Below, piece after piece: positions 1 to 8,443 of a stretch of DNA of 64,000 nucleotides. The stretch comes from Halomicrobium zhouii (GTDB lineage: Archaea; Halobacteriota; Halobacteria; Halobacteriales; Haloarculaceae), in NCBI RefSeq assembly GCF_900114435.1, contig NZ_FOZK01000001.1:1240001-1304000 (forward strand), given 5' to 3'. Numbering within the stretch: position 1 is the stretch's first letter; each line of letters begins with the position of its first letter. The translations under genes were made by a program, and so were the position numbers. The notes under the pieces are model-generated. The model was given only the letters and a program-made list of their open reading frames with translations. It ran no database searches and was not told the DNA's origin.

Positions 1-2
1 GA

Positions 3-548
3 TACGGCGCCGGTGGGTACGCCTTCGCGGACCGCCCGAACGTCCTCCGGGCGCTGGTCGGCGAGTCCGACGGGCCGCTCGTCCGCGACGAGATCACCGT
101 CCTGGAGACGAACGTCGACGACGTCGCCCCGGAGGTGCTGGGCGACCTCCAGCGCTCGCTCGCGTCCGTAGGCGCGCGAGACGTCTCGATCCTCCCCGCG
201 ACGATGAAGAAGGCCCGTCCTGGCCACCTCGTGAAGGTCATCTGCAAGCCCGAGGACGCCCAGCGCGTCGCCCGCCGACTCGCCGAGGAGACGGGGACGC
301 TCGGGGTCCGCGAACACGGCGCCGGCCACCGGTGGATGGCCCACCGCGAGATAGAGACCGTCGCCATCAGCGTCGACGGGGAGACTCACCCGGTCGACGT
401 GAAGATAGCCAGCGACGACGAGGGAGTGGTGTTCGACGTGAGTGCGGAGTACGACGACGCCGCGGCGGTCGCCGACGAGACGGGGATGGCCGTCCGGGAC
501 GTCCTCCGGCGCGCCGAGGACGTCGTCCGCGACCTGAAAGGGGAGTAG
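3..548 (+). CDS. larC: LarC, nickel-pincer cofactor cyclometallase, C-terminal part
   Basis: This is the last 181 residues of a LarC-family protein (formerly DUF111); the 5' part lies outside the window. LarC inserts nickel into the pyridinium bis-thiocarboxylate nucleotide in a CTP-dependent reaction, making the nickel-pincer cofactor of lactate racemase and related enzymes. The visible part carries the family pattern ETNVDD followed by MKKARPG, then a C-terminal alpha/beta domain ending in DLKGE. The reading frame is open from base 3 and stops at TAG 546-548. No larA, larB or larE partner is visible here. The family call is confident; the substrate racemase is unknown. Confidence 0.85.
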   Translation, partial: YGAGGYAFADRPNVLRALVGESDGPLVRDEITVLETNVDDVAPEVLGDLQRSLASVGARDVSILPATMKKARPGHLVKVICKPEDAQRVARRLAEETGTLGVREHGAGHRWMAHREIETVAISVDGETHPVDVKIASDDEGVVFDVSAEYDDAAAVADETGMAVRDVLRRAEDVVRDLKGE

Positions 549-557
549 CCGCGACGG

Positions 558-908
558 TCAGCGATTCGACTCCGATTGCCCGCGACCCGCCTCGCCGACC
601 GTGTCTTCGAGAACGGTCTTCAGGACGCCGACCACGCCGGCCGCGGCGATACCGTAGCCGACCAGCGACGTGAGGAAGTCGGACAGGCCGAGCACCGTTC
701 GGAAGAACGGCTCTGGCGTAGCGTAGAGAATGACCCTGAAAGACCAGAGCACGTTCCAGTCTGCGATCAACAGCCCGAGGTAGACGACGGCGTAGAGGGC
801 CAGGAACTTCCGCCGAACTCCGTACCGGAGCGTCGCCGCCAGTTCCGACGCGTCGACGCCGCGGCTCTCTAGAGCCTGCCCGACCGTCGCCCGGATCACA
901 CCGATCAT
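558..908 (-). CDS. Small haloarchaeal membrane protein
   Basis: A 116-residue protein with two or three hydrophobic segments (about residues 33-55, 58-66 and 77-98) and a short charged tail ending in SESNR. I do not recognise a named family. An AT-rich TATA-like stretch (atttattt, about 930-937) lies roughly 25 bases before the ATG on the minus strand, which suggests a leaderless transcript and supports the start. It is convergent with larC, with a 9-base gap between the two stop codons. Membrane location is inferred from hydrophobicity only. Confidence 0.6.
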   Translation of the reverse strand: MIGVIRATVGQALESRGVDASELAATLRYGVRRKFLALYAVVYLGLLIADWNVLWSFRVILYATPEPFFRTVLGLSDFLTSLVGYGIAAAGVVGVLKTVLEDTVGEAGRGQSESNR

Positions 909-976
909 GCATTCTCCGAGACGCGATCGAAATAAATGTCTTCGGGGTCATCGCCCGCGAACCGAGCTGCGGCGGC

Positions 977-1726
977 TCACCCGTCTGCCGCTTCATCCCC
1001 GTCGCCCAGGTGTTCGGCCAGCGCCTCGTCCATGCTCAACTCGCCGACGGCGACCTTCCGGGCGAGTTCCTCGTCGATGGCGCGGTTCGTCTCGCTGGCC
1101 TCCCGCGAGCGGTCCTTGATCCGCTGGAGTTCGCCGGCGGTGGGCGTCACGTCCCGGGTCTCTATTGCCTCGCCCTCCATGCGGGCGATGTTGACCGCGG
1201 CGAGCACGTCGCCCATTCCCCTCGCCCCAGTCCCGAGATACGGCGTCGTCCCGGTCTCGTCGACCAGTTCCACGGGGACGTCCGCCAGGGCGTCGATTAT
1301 CCGGGTCCCGACGAGTCGCGCGCCGTCGCCGATCCGAACCACTGGATCGACGGCGTCCTCGACCTCGCGGCGGACTTCCGCGGCCGCCTCGGCCGCTGGC
1401 ACCTGGAACGCGGCGACGACCGTGTCGCCGGCGAGGACGGCGATGCCCGGGCGTTCGCCGGGGTCGATACCGACCACGGTGCGCCCCTCGTTCCCGCGGA
1501 GGATGGCGACGACCTCCTCGACGGCCCGTCTCGGATCGTCGGGGGGCGCACGGACGACGTCAACGCCCTCGGGCGCCCACTCCTCGTCCTCGGCCGTGAC
1601 GAGGACCGTCGCGCCTTCGGGGAGGTCGTCGCCGGGTTCTATCGTCGTGAACTCGACGCCGCGGTCGCGTAGCTCGGCGACGACCCCGTGGTAGAGTTCG
1701 AAGTCCGCGGTCCCGACGACTATCAC
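977..1726 (-). CDS. Conserved archaeal protein with RNase H-like core
   Basis: A 249-residue protein read from a GTG start. The open frame continues upstream for about 1500 bases, but that part is antisense to the next gene and has no family features. The GTG is favoured because a TATA-like box (taaatac, minus strand 1748-1756) sits about 26 bases upstream and the protein then begins with a hydrophobic strand MIVVGTADF. The segment VVGIDPGERPGIAVL (about residues 85-100) has the DPG-type strand seen in RNase H-fold and Holliday-resolvase-like proteins. The C-terminal third is helical and charged. It is divergent from the flavoprotein at 1850. Molecular function is not known to me. Confidence 0.75.
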   Translation of the reverse strand: MIVVGTADFELYHGVVAELRDRGVEFTTIEPGDDLPEGATVLVTAEDEEWAPEGVDVVRAPPDDPRRAVEEVVAILRGNEGRTVVGIDPGERPGIAVLAGDTVVAAFQVPAAEAAAEVRREVEDAVDPVVRIGDGARLVGTRIIDALADVPVELVDETGTTPYLGTGARGMGDVLAAVNIARMEGEAIETRDVTPTAGELQRIKDRSREASETNRAIDEELARKVAVGELSMDEALAEHLGDGDEAADG

Positions 1727-1747
1727 TCGCGGAGGTTGGGCGCGGCC

Positions 1748-1756
1748 GTATTTACC
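1748..1756 (-). promoter_or_regulatory. TATA-like box for the 977-1726 gene
   Basis: The minus strand reads ggtaaatac, centred about 26 bases before the GTG at 1726. This is the normal spacing for a leaderless haloarchaeal transcript and is the main reason for choosing that start codon. Confidence 0.45.
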
Positions 1757-1849
1757 ACTGTGGTCGTCCGGCCACGCCGTCCCAGGGCTCGACTTCCGCC
1801 GCCGGTCGCAAACCCAAACGGTTTGCACAGCCCCGTCGAACTGACTGAC

Positions 1850-3190
1850 ATGATAGGCGTCGTCGGCGGCGGAATCGCCGGACTCGCGGCCGCTCGCAGG
1901 CTCCAGAGTCACGGGCTCGACGTGCAGGTGTTCGAGGCGAGCGACCAGGTCGGCGGGCTCGCCGCCGTCTACGAGACGGCCGGGGACCCGATCGAGAAGT
2001 TCTACCACCACCTCTCGAAGTCCGAACAGACCATCGTCGACCTGGCCGAGGACCTTGGGCTGGGCGAGGACGTCGAGTGGCGCATCGGGAAGAACGCCTA
2101 CTACGTCGATGGCACGGTCCACTCGATGGACGCCCCCTGGGAGATTCTGGCCTTTCCGCACTGGAGCCTCTACGACAAGTTTCGCCTCGGCATGCTCACC
2201 CTCGACGTCGACGTCCGCGGCGGCGTCCCGAAGTTCGACACCTACGAGCGCCTGGAGGACTTCGAGGACGTCTCGGCCCTCGAGTTCGCGAAGGAACACA
2301 CGACGGAGAACGTCTACCGGACGTTCTTCGAACCGTTGCTGGACGCCAAGTTCGGCGAGCGCAAGGAAGACGTCAGCGCCGCGTGGCTGCTCGGACGGAT
2401 CAAGTTCCGCGGCGAGCGCGACATCCTGAAGGGCGAGATTCTCGGGTACCTCGACGGCGGCTTCGGCACCCTCCTCGACGCGCTCGTCGAGGACGTCGGC
2501 CGGGAGAACGTCACCACGGGCGCACGCGTACAGGACCTCGACGTCGGCGGCGGGGCCGTCGAGTCGATGACGGTCGAAACCGCCGACGGCACCGAGGACC
2601 ACGCCGTCGACGGCGTCGTCGTCGCGGCGATGCCCACCGTCCTCGAATCGCTGACGGGCTACCCCTGCGACATCGACTTCCAGGGTACGGTCTGTTCGGT
2701 CATCAGCATGGACGAGTCGCTCACCGACACCTACTGGCTCAACGTCGCCGACGAGGCGCCCTTCGGCGCGCTCATCGAGCACACCAACTTCGTCGAGCCC
2801 GAGCGCTACGGCGGCGAACACCTGCTGTACGCCGTCAGCTACGTCCAGTCGATGGACGACCCGCTGTGGCAGGCCGACGACGACGGCGTCGAGGAGACGT
2901 GGCTCTCGGGCATCGAGGACCTGTTCCCCGACTTCGACCGCGAGTCGGTGAACTGGATCGAGACGGCCCGGAATCCCCGGACGGCGCCCATCTACGAGAT
3001 GGGCTACCTCGACATGGTCGTCCCCTACGACCTCTCCGAGGAGGTGGCCGACGGCGTCTACTACGCGGGGATGGCCTCCGAGGCCCAGTACCCCGAACGC
3101 AGCCTCAACGGCGGCGTCGTCGCGGGCTACGAAGTTGCAGATCGGATCGCCCAGCAGGGGACCAGGACGGCGCCTGCCCCCGAGCAATAA
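1850..3190 (+). CDS. FAD-dependent oxidoreductase, protoporphyrinogen-oxidase/amine-oxidase type
   Basis: A 446-residue flavoprotein. The Rossmann FAD-binding motif GGGIAGLAAARRL lies at residues 5-17, directly after the ATG at 1850, so longer upstream starts are unlikely. It is followed by an acidic strand end (VFEASDQVGG) and the KFYHHLSKSEQ block typical of the COG1232 group. The C-terminus has the second FAD contact (VADGVYYAGMAS...RSLNGGVVAGY). Relatives in archaea act on lipids, carotenoids or isoprenoid-like substrates or sit in glycan clusters; nothing here fixes the substrate. It is transcribed away from the RNase H-like gene and about 75 bases before the DUF2071 gene. Confidence 0.8.
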   Translation: MIGVVGGGIAGLAAARRLQSHGLDVQVFEASDQVGGLAAVYETAGDPIEKFYHHLSKSEQTIVDLAEDLGLGEDVEWRIGKNAYYVDGTVHSMDAPWEILAFPHWSLYDKFRLGMLTLDVDVRGGVPKFDTYERLEDFEDVSALEFAKEHTTENVYRTFFEPLLDAKFGERKEDVSAAWLLGRIKFRGERDILKGEILGYLDGGFGTLLDALVEDVGRENVTTGARVQDLDVGGGAVESMTVETADGTEDHAVDGVVVAAMPTVLESLTGYPCDIDFQGTVCSVISMDESLTDTYWLNVADEAPFGALIEHTNFVEPERYGGEHLLYAVSYVQSMDDPLWQADDDGVEETWLSGIEDLFPDFDRESVNWIETARNPRTAPIYEMGYLDMVVPYDLSEEVADGVYYAGMASEAQYPERSLNGGVVAGYEVADRIAQQGTRTAPAPEQ

Positions 3191-3265
3191 CTCACTGCCA
3201 GGAGCAGGTGGAACGACGTGGCACCCGCCGTACACGTTAAGCCCGATGACCCGTAACTAACTGGT

Positions 3266-4018
3266 ATGTTCAGTCTCCCCGTAGTGCGGGGTGTCATCGA
3301 CCGCCGCATCCTCGTCAACTTCCGCGTCGATCCGGCGGAACTCCAGGCGGCGTTGCCCGAGCCGTTCCGCCCGATGACGGTCGGCGGCTACGGCGTCGGC
3401 GGCATCTGCCTGATCCGGCTGACGGACGTCCGGCCGCGCGGGTTCCCGGCGTACGTCGGGACGAAGTCCGAGAACGCCGCCCACCGAATCGCGGTCGAGT
3501 GGGACGACGAGGACGGGGAGACGAAGACGGGCGTCTACGTCCCTCGGCGGGACACCTCCTCGGCGCTAACGACGCTCTTCGGCGGGCGCGTGTTCAGTAG
3601 CGAGCACCACCGCGCGACCTTCACCGTCGACGAGCGCGACGACCGCTACGAGGTGACGATGGAGAGCGACGACGGGGCGGCCCGCGTCCACGTCGCCGGG
3701 TCGGTGACCGACGTACTACCCGGAGATTCGGTGTTTGGCTCCGTCGACGAAGCCTCCGAGTTCTTCCAGCGCGGTTCGCTGGGCTACTCCCCGAGCGCGG
3801 CGGAGGAGGAGTACGACGGCATCGAACTGGCGACCTTCGAGTGGTCGGTGACGCCGATGGCCGTCGAGCGCGTCGCGTCGAGGTACTTCGAGGACGACGG
3901 CCGGTTCTCAGGCGTCGAGTTCGACTGCGCGTTGCTCATGCGCGACATCGACCACGAGTGGCGACAGCGAGAACCTATCTGCTGGCCGGAGCCGGACGGC
4001 ATCGAGGCCGCCGACTAG
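3266..4018 (+). CDS. DUF2071 family protein (acetoacetate-decarboxylase-like fold)
   Basis: A 250-residue protein. The N-terminal pattern VDPAELQAALPEPFRPM and the later GVYVPRRDTSS segment match the DUF2071 (YqjF) family, which adopts an acetoacetate-decarboxylase-like beta-barrel. No enzymatic role is established for the family. A TATA-like gttaag about 28 bases before the ATG supports the start. The gene is convergent with the DUF6149-type gene (33-base gap between stops). Confidence 0.8.
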   Translation: MFSLPVVRGVIDRRILVNFRVDPAELQAALPEPFRPMTVGGYGVGGICLIRLTDVRPRGFPAYVGTKSENAAHRIAVEWDDEDGETKTGVYVPRRDTSSALTTLFGGRVFSSEHHRATFTVDERDDRYEVTMESDDGAARVHVAGSVTDVLPGDSVFGSVDEASEFFQRGSLGYSPSAAEEEYDGIELATFEWSVTPMAVERVASRYFEDDGRFSGVEFDCALLMRDIDHEWRQREPICWPEPDGIEAAD

Positions 4019-4051
4019 ACTGACTCGATTCGTGGAAGCGAGGAACGGAAC

Positions 4052-4639
4052 TCAGTTCCCGTCGTCGCGGACGCCGGGCGCGTCGCTCGGGTCGACGTCG
4101 TCGGGCTCCTGGCCGCCGCCGACCACCAGTTCGCCGTCGCCGGTCTCCACGTACACGTCGTCGGCGAACCCGCCCTCGGCGTAGGGGTGTTCGGGCTCGT
4201 CGAGTTTCTCGGGGGTCGAGGGGGCCTCGGCGATGCCCTCGGGCGGGCGAAACTCGCCCATCGGCGCGTCGATGGTGATGCCGTGGGCCTCGAAGAAGTC
4301 CGCGTAGCGCCGGTAGTGGACGTCGAGTTCGTCGACGGGGAACTCCATCATCTCCGTCCAGCCGTGGTTGTAGAAGTCGAAGTTCGCGAGCACGTGCGTG
4401 ATTTCGCGGGCCTGGGCCTCCTCGAAGCCGGCCTCCAGCGCGGTGACGTAGACGTCCATCGTCACCTCGAAGAACTCGTCCAGATGCTCGCGGCGTTCCT
4501 CGGTGTGGGCGTCGTCGGCCCGCGCGAGAAAGATCTCGGTGTGTTTGTCCACCAGCCAGTCGGACATCCGGTCGCCGACGACCGGTAACGTCAGCGCCTG
4601 TTTCGACGCCCAGTGACGGACGTTCTGGCGGAGTTTCAT
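4052..4639 (-). CDS. Conserved haloarchaeal protein, DUF6149 type
   Basis: A 195-residue protein starting MKLRQNVRHWASKQ. An upstream in-frame ATG at 4738 would add 33 residues of poor quality and run into the divergent promoter, so 4639 is preferred. The central part is alpha-helical (HTEERREHLDEFFEVTMD...), and the C-terminal 50 residues are acidic and probably disordered. It matches my memory of a haloarchaea-only family listed as DUF6149; function unknown. It is divergent from the oxidoreductase at 4765. Confidence 0.7.
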   Translation of the reverse strand: MKLRQNVRHWASKQALTLPVVGDRMSDWLVDKHTEIFLARADDAHTEERREHLDEFFEVTMDVYVTALEAGFEEAQAREITHVLANFDFYNHGWTEMMEFPVDELDVHYRRYADFFEAHGITIDAPMGEFRPPEGIAEAPSTPEKLDEPEHPYAEGGFADDVYVETGDGELVVGGGQEPDDVDPSDAPGVRDDGN

Positions 4640-4764
4640 CGGCGGGTGTTCGCCCGCGACGTCCTTCAACCTCCCGATACCCGTCGGCGGCCGACCGTGG
4701 CGCTGCCTCGCAAATTCGACGGAGATAGCAATCCACATTAAGCCCGGTATCTAATCGTCCGGTC

Positions 4765-6027
4765 ATGAGCACGTCGCACGTGATAATCGGTGATGGCATT
4801 GCGGGGTCGTCCGCGGCCGAAACGATCCGGGAAGCTGACCCGGACGCCGACGTCACGGTCATCACCGACGAGGGTGAAACTCTCTACAATCGTATTCTCA
4901 TCAAGGAGTTCGCCAAGGGCAAACTGCCCGAAGCGCCGATTTCCATCCACGAACCCGACTGGTACGACGAGCGTGACATCGGTCTCGAACTCAACACGCA
5001 CGTCACCGACGTCGACACCGACGCCCACGAGATACGCACCCACAGCGGCGACGTGTACGAGTACGACAAACTGCTGATCGCGACCGGCGGCACGCCCGCA
5101 CAGTTGCCCGTCGACAACTCCGACGCCGACGGCCTCCACCACTTCTGGACGTTCCAGGACGCACGCGCCATCCGGGAACACGCCGAAGAGGCCGACAAGG
5201 GTATCATCGTCGGCGCCGGCCTGCTGGGCATCGACCTGGCGGCCATCTGCGGCGCCCAGGACATCGAGGCGAACTTCCTGATGCGCGGCAACCGCTGGTG
5301 GCGCTACGCGCTCTCGCTCGACGGCGCCGAGATCCTCCACGACGCCATGCGCGAGAAGGGCGTCACACCCCAGTTCGACTCCGGCGTCGACCACTTCGAG
5401 ACGGACGACGACGACCAGATCGTCGCTGCGATCGACCCCAACGGCGAGCGCTACGAGGGCGACTTCGCCGGCGTCGCCATCGGTCTACACTTCAACACCG
5501 AGTTCCTGCGCGGTAGCGGCATCGAGACCGACAACGGCGTCGTCGTCGACGAGTACATGCGGACCAACGACGAGGACGTCTACGCGGCGGGCGACATCAC
5601 GCAGTTCTGGGACACCATCCTCGACGAGCGCGCCCAGAACGGCGCCTGGGGCTCGGCCAAGGAGCAGGGCTCCATCGCCGGGAACAACATGGTCGCCGAC
5701 GTCGACGACGACACCGAGGAGGAGGCGTTCCGCTGGGTCTCCACCTACTCCATCACGCACTTCGACTTCCCCTTCCTCTCGTTCGGCCACCCGACGCTCG
5801 GCGACGAGGAGGCCGAGGCGAAGTACGGCGAGCGCGAGTGGCGTCGCCTCACGTTCAAGGACGGCAAACTCATCGGCGGCGTGCTCATCGGCGACCTCTC
5901 CCAGCAGTCCAAGTTCAAGAAGCTCATCCGCGAGGAACACCAGATCGGCGACAAGAAGGACCTGCTCACCGAGCAGGACGTCGACATGGACAAGCTCCTC
6001 GAAGACGCCCCCGCGACGGCCGAGTAG
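4765..6027 (+). CDS. NAD(P)H/FAD-dependent oxidoreductase, rubredoxin-reductase/NirB-like
   Basis: A 420-residue two-dinucleotide-domain flavoprotein. The FAD site GDGIAGSSAAE is at residues 9-19, the NAD(P) site VGAGLLGIDLA at 149-159, and the FAD-closing motif VYAAGDITQ near residue 272. After about residue 330 comes a C-terminal domain (YSITHFDFPFLSFG... then KDGKLIGGVLIGD) like the NirB/pyridine-nucleotide-disulphide dimerisation region. It probably passes electrons from NAD(P)H to a small acceptor protein, but no ferredoxin or rubredoxin is adjacent. A TATA-like cattaag near 4736-4742 supports the ATG. Confidence 0.8.
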   Translation: MSTSHVIIGDGIAGSSAAETIREADPDADVTVITDEGETLYNRILIKEFAKGKLPEAPISIHEPDWYDERDIGLELNTHVTDVDTDAHEIRTHSGDVYEYDKLLIATGGTPAQLPVDNSDADGLHHFWTFQDARAIREHAEEADKGIIVGAGLLGIDLAAICGAQDIEANFLMRGNRWWRYALSLDGAEILHDAMREKGVTPQFDSGVDHFETDDDDQIVAAIDPNGERYEGDFAGVAIGLHFNTEFLRGSGIETDNGVVVDEYMRTNDEDVYAAGDITQFWDTILDERAQNGAWGSAKEQGSIAGNNMVADVDDDTEEEAFRWVSTYSITHFDFPFLSFGHPTLGDEEAEAKYGEREWRRLTFKDGKLIGGVLIGDLSQQSKFKKLIREEHQIGDKKDLLTEQDVDMDKLLEDAPATAE

Positions 6028-6074
6028 GCGGACGACCCCCAGAAGCTTTTGTCGTCGAATACGAACGTTTCTCT

Positions 6075-6293
6075 GTGATCAGAACTGCGTGGGCCCGACT
6101 CCGAGCGTGGGGACGCGGGTGGCGCGGCGACCGGGACGGCGAGGACGCCAGGTCCGACCCGAGCGCGTTCTCGCTGCTCGACGCGTCGGTCAACTACTCG
6201 CACGGCCAGAGCGACGGCGAGGCGGTGCGTGAACTCCAGCGGGCGAACGAACACGCGAACGAACTCGAGGACGCACAGCGGAACCAGCGGTAG
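6075..6293 (+). CDS. Small hypothetical protein, GTG start
   Basis: A 72-residue reading frame from GTG at 6075. It has a basic N-terminus rich in Arg/Trp, then FSLLDASVNYSHGQSDGEAVRE and a helical, charged tail. The longer in-frame ORF overlaps the preceding oxidoreductase and is not credible. An AT-rich gcttttgtcg about 30 bases upstream fits a leaderless start, and a T-tract (6307-6312) follows shortly after the stop. The family is unknown to me; coding status is likely but not certain. Confidence 0.55.
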   Translation: MIRTAWARLRAWGRGWRGDRDGEDARSDPSAFSLLDASVNYSHGQSDGEAVRELQRANEHANELEDAQRNQR

Positions 6294-6306
6294 CGGACCG
6301 ACGGTC

Positions 6307-6312
6307 TTTTTT
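6307..6312 (+). terminator. Oligo-T terminator candidate
   Basis: Six T residues follow the stop codon of the 72-residue gene by 14 bases and precede the next ATG by 23 bases. Archaeal RNA polymerase terminates on such U-tracts. It may equally belong to the promoter region of the next gene. Confidence 0.3.
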
Positions 6313-6335
6313 CCGGTGACGGCGCAGTTCCGCGT

Positions 6336-6749
6336 ATGAACGGCGGCAGTGGCGACATGACACTCGCGTTCGAGCTGGCGGCGCTGAAGGAACTGGCCCA
6401 CCCCGACGAGGTGTTCACCGACGCCCGCCAGTGGTCCGAGTACGTGGGCGTCATCTCCGAACAGCCGACCTACGTCGTGACGAACTTCTGCCGGAAACAC
6501 CGCATCCGGCAGGACTTCTTCTCCGGCCCGCGGAGCCGCGAGGAGAGCCTCGCCAACGTGATGGCCCAGTTCGACACCGACCGCCACGTCCTCGTCGGCA
6601 CCGAGGACGCCGACGCCGACCTCGCCGAGGAGGCCGGCTGGGAGTACCTCGCCGTCGAGGACGCCGCCGAGGCGGCCGACTGGCAACTGGGCGAGTCCGA
6701 GTCGCCCGACGCGCTGCCCGAGGAAGAGCAGCGCGACGACTGGCCCTGA
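6336..6749 (+). CDS. Conserved haloarchaeal protein, DUF7124-like
   Basis: A 137-residue soluble protein beginning MNGGSGDMTLAFELAALK. An in-frame ATG at residue 8 is an alternative start. The middle segment PTYVVTNFCRKHRIRQDFFSGPRSREESL is strongly patterned, followed by an alpha/beta part (HVLVGTEDADADLAEEAGWEYL) and a short acidic tail. I recall a haloarchaea-specific family of this form (DUF7124), without known function. The single Cys in NFCRK is not part of an obvious metal site. Confidence 0.65.
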   Translation: MNGGSGDMTLAFELAALKELAHPDEVFTDARQWSEYVGVISEQPTYVVTNFCRKHRIRQDFFSGPRSREESLANVMAQFDTDRHVLVGTEDADADLAEEAGWEYLAVEDAAEAADWQLGESESPDALPEEEQRDDWP

Positions 6750-6837
6750 GGACGAATAGGACCCGGCCCTGAGGCGGACACGATTCGACCCTGACGACGG
6801 ACAGGACCCGGCCTTTACCTGACGACGAACCCACATT

Positions 6838-6846
6838 CTTATTAGG
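6838..6846 (+). promoter_or_regulatory. TATA-like box for the membrane protein at 6868
   Basis: The stretch cttattagg is centred about 26 bases before the ATG at 6868 in otherwise GC-rich sequence. It fits the leaderless promoter layout seen across this window. Confidence 0.4.
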
Positions 6847-6867
6847 TTTTCCTGCGCCCCAGTAGAC

Positions 6868-7695
6868 ATGTCTGTGGACGTCGGGGAGAGTTTCCGGAAC
6901 GGGTTGCAGGGGGTGTTCAGCGCGCGTGGCATCGTCGTCGGCCTGCTGTTGCTCGCCGTGGCGCTCGCGAACCTGATCGTGGGTCAGTCGATCAGCCGGC
7001 ACGTCATGGAGTGGCTGTTCGGCCAGATTATGGGCGGCGGACCGCAACAGCAGGCGGTGATGGCGCAGGCGGGGACGAGCTTCCCCTTCGCGCTCGACCT
7101 CTCGATTCCGGTCATCCTGGCGCTGGCGTTCGCACTCCTTCTAGTGGGTGAACTCGTCCGTCTCATCGCGATCCGACTGTTCGCGAGTGATTCGAGAGAG
7201 GCAATTCCGGTCGACGACGTCGCGGATGGGTTCGGCCCCGCGGCGCTGAAGGCCTTGGTCCTCGGTGGTGCGATAGCCGGTCTCATCGAGGTTGTGTCGG
7301 TGATTCCGCTGCTCGGTGCGATCATCGCCTGGGGCCTCATGCTGGTGTTCGTCTTCCTGCGGCAGGTCATCGCCCTCGAAGACCAGGGGTGGGCCGGCAC
7401 GCTGAGTCGGAGTTTCGAACTGTTCATGGAAGACCCAATTCCCATCGCGGGTATCCTGTTTGGCCTCGGGTTCTCCAGTTTTCTCGTCGCCGCCGGCGTG
7501 CCATTCCTCCTCACGTTCTTCGTGCTCGATGGCAGCATGGCCGCGACGACTGGTTCGACCCTGGGGAGTCCGCAGTCGCTCGTCTCGCTCCTCGGCGTGG
7601 TCCTCGCAACGATATTCCAGGTTCTCGGCATCGCCGTGGTGACCGACGCCTTCGAGCAGGTTCGCGAAGCGGTCGAAGCGGAAGAACAGTTCTGA
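6868..7695 (+). CDS. Multi-pass membrane protein of haloarchaeal type
   Basis: A 275-residue protein with about six hydrophobic segments (residues about 20-42, 72-95, 125-165, 190-215 and 240-262) and a charged cytoplasmic tail. It begins MSVDVGESFRNGLQGVFS, a pattern I associate with haloarchaeal membrane proteins of the DUF7847 or glycerophosphoryl-diester-phosphodiesterase membrane-domain type, but the assignment is weak. It is followed co-directionally by the SpoIIM-like gene and faces a Yip1-like gene, making a small group of membrane proteins. Confidence 0.65.
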   Translation: MSVDVGESFRNGLQGVFSARGIVVGLLLLAVALANLIVGQSISRHVMEWLFGQIMGGGPQQQAVMAQAGTSFPFALDLSIPVILALAFALLLVGELVRLIAIRLFASDSREAIPVDDVADGFGPAALKALVLGGAIAGLIEVVSVIPLLGAIIAWGLMLVFVFLRQVIALEDQGWAGTLSRSFELFMEDPIPIAGILFGLGFSSFLVAAGVPFLLTFFVLDGSMAATTGSTLGSPQSLVSLLGVVLATIFQVLGIAVVTDAFEQVREAVEAEEQF

Positions 7696-7822
7696 GTCGG
7701 CTGGGCGACCGATTTCGGGCCGTCCGGAGCGAAATTGCGACCCGTAACCCAGCACTCCTTCGTCCCTAAATTCCGGGGCGTGTCCGCCAACGATTAAGTG
7801 CTCGTGAGCGGAGTGTCCGGAC

Positions 7823-8443
7823 ATGAGCCTCGCTCGCAGGGTGCGTTCGTTCGACCCCGGCCGTCGGTTCGCGGAAGCGCAGTTCCGCCGGTGGTTCGGC
7901 CGGTACTTTCTGGCAGCGTTGCTTGTCTTCGCGCTCGGTGGCGTCCTCGGCGCCGTCGCGATGGCCGTAACGGACCTGAGCGGCCTCCAGGACGTTTCGG
8001 AGGGACTGAGTCCGATGTTTCCCGACGAGATAACGTTCGGGTTCGTCGCGCTGAACAACCTCCGGGTGCTCGTCATCCTGACGCTCGGGTTCGTCTCGTT
8101 CGGCGCGATATCCGGGGCCGTCCTGCTGTTCAACGGGTTCATCATCGGACTCGTCGTCGCCGGAGCCGCCGCAGACGGAGCGCTACTCGAAGCCGTCGCT
8201 CTCATCGCTCCCCACGGGTGGCTCGAACTGGGCGCCTTCTTCCTCGTCGCCGGCACGACCTTCCGCGTCACCCACCGACTGGTGAACTACCTCAGGGGAG
8301 TCGACGACGGCGTGATCACGAGACAGGAACTGTTCGAGATAGCGGTTCTCTTTCTGGTCGCCGCGGTCGGCATCGTCGTCGCGGCGTGGATAGAAGTCTA
8401 CCTGACCGAAGCGATGGCGGAGGCGGCTTTGGGGTCGCTCTAG
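7823..8443 (+). CDS. SpoIIM-like (DUF95) membrane protein
   Basis: A 206-residue protein with about five membrane segments. The core NNLRVLVILTLGFVSFG...NGFIIGLVV and the downstream APHGWLELGAFFL match the stage II sporulation protein M family (DUF95), where the PHG-x-E-L segment is diagnostic. In non-sporulating organisms the family role is unknown, though it often accompanies exporters and RDD-type proteins. A TATA-like gattaag about 28 bases upstream supports the ATG. The stop overlaps the stop codon of the convergent Yip1-like gene by 4 bases (8440-8443). Confidence 0.8.
   Translation: MSLARRVRSFDPGRRFAEAQFRRWFGRYFLAALLVFALGGVLGAVAMAVTDLSGLQDVSEGLSPMFPDEITFGFVALNNLRVLVILTLGFVSFGAISGAVLLFNGFIIGLVVAGAAADGALLEAVALIAPHGWLELGAFFLVAGTTFRVTHRLVNYLRGVDDGVITRQELFEIAVLFLVAAVGIVVAAWIEVYLTEAMAEAALGSL

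Noticed and set aside
1727-3235. Upstream extension of the minus-strand frame of the 977-1726 gene
   Set aside because: It is antisense to the flavoprotein gene and lacks conserved features; a good TATA box precedes the GTG at 1726.
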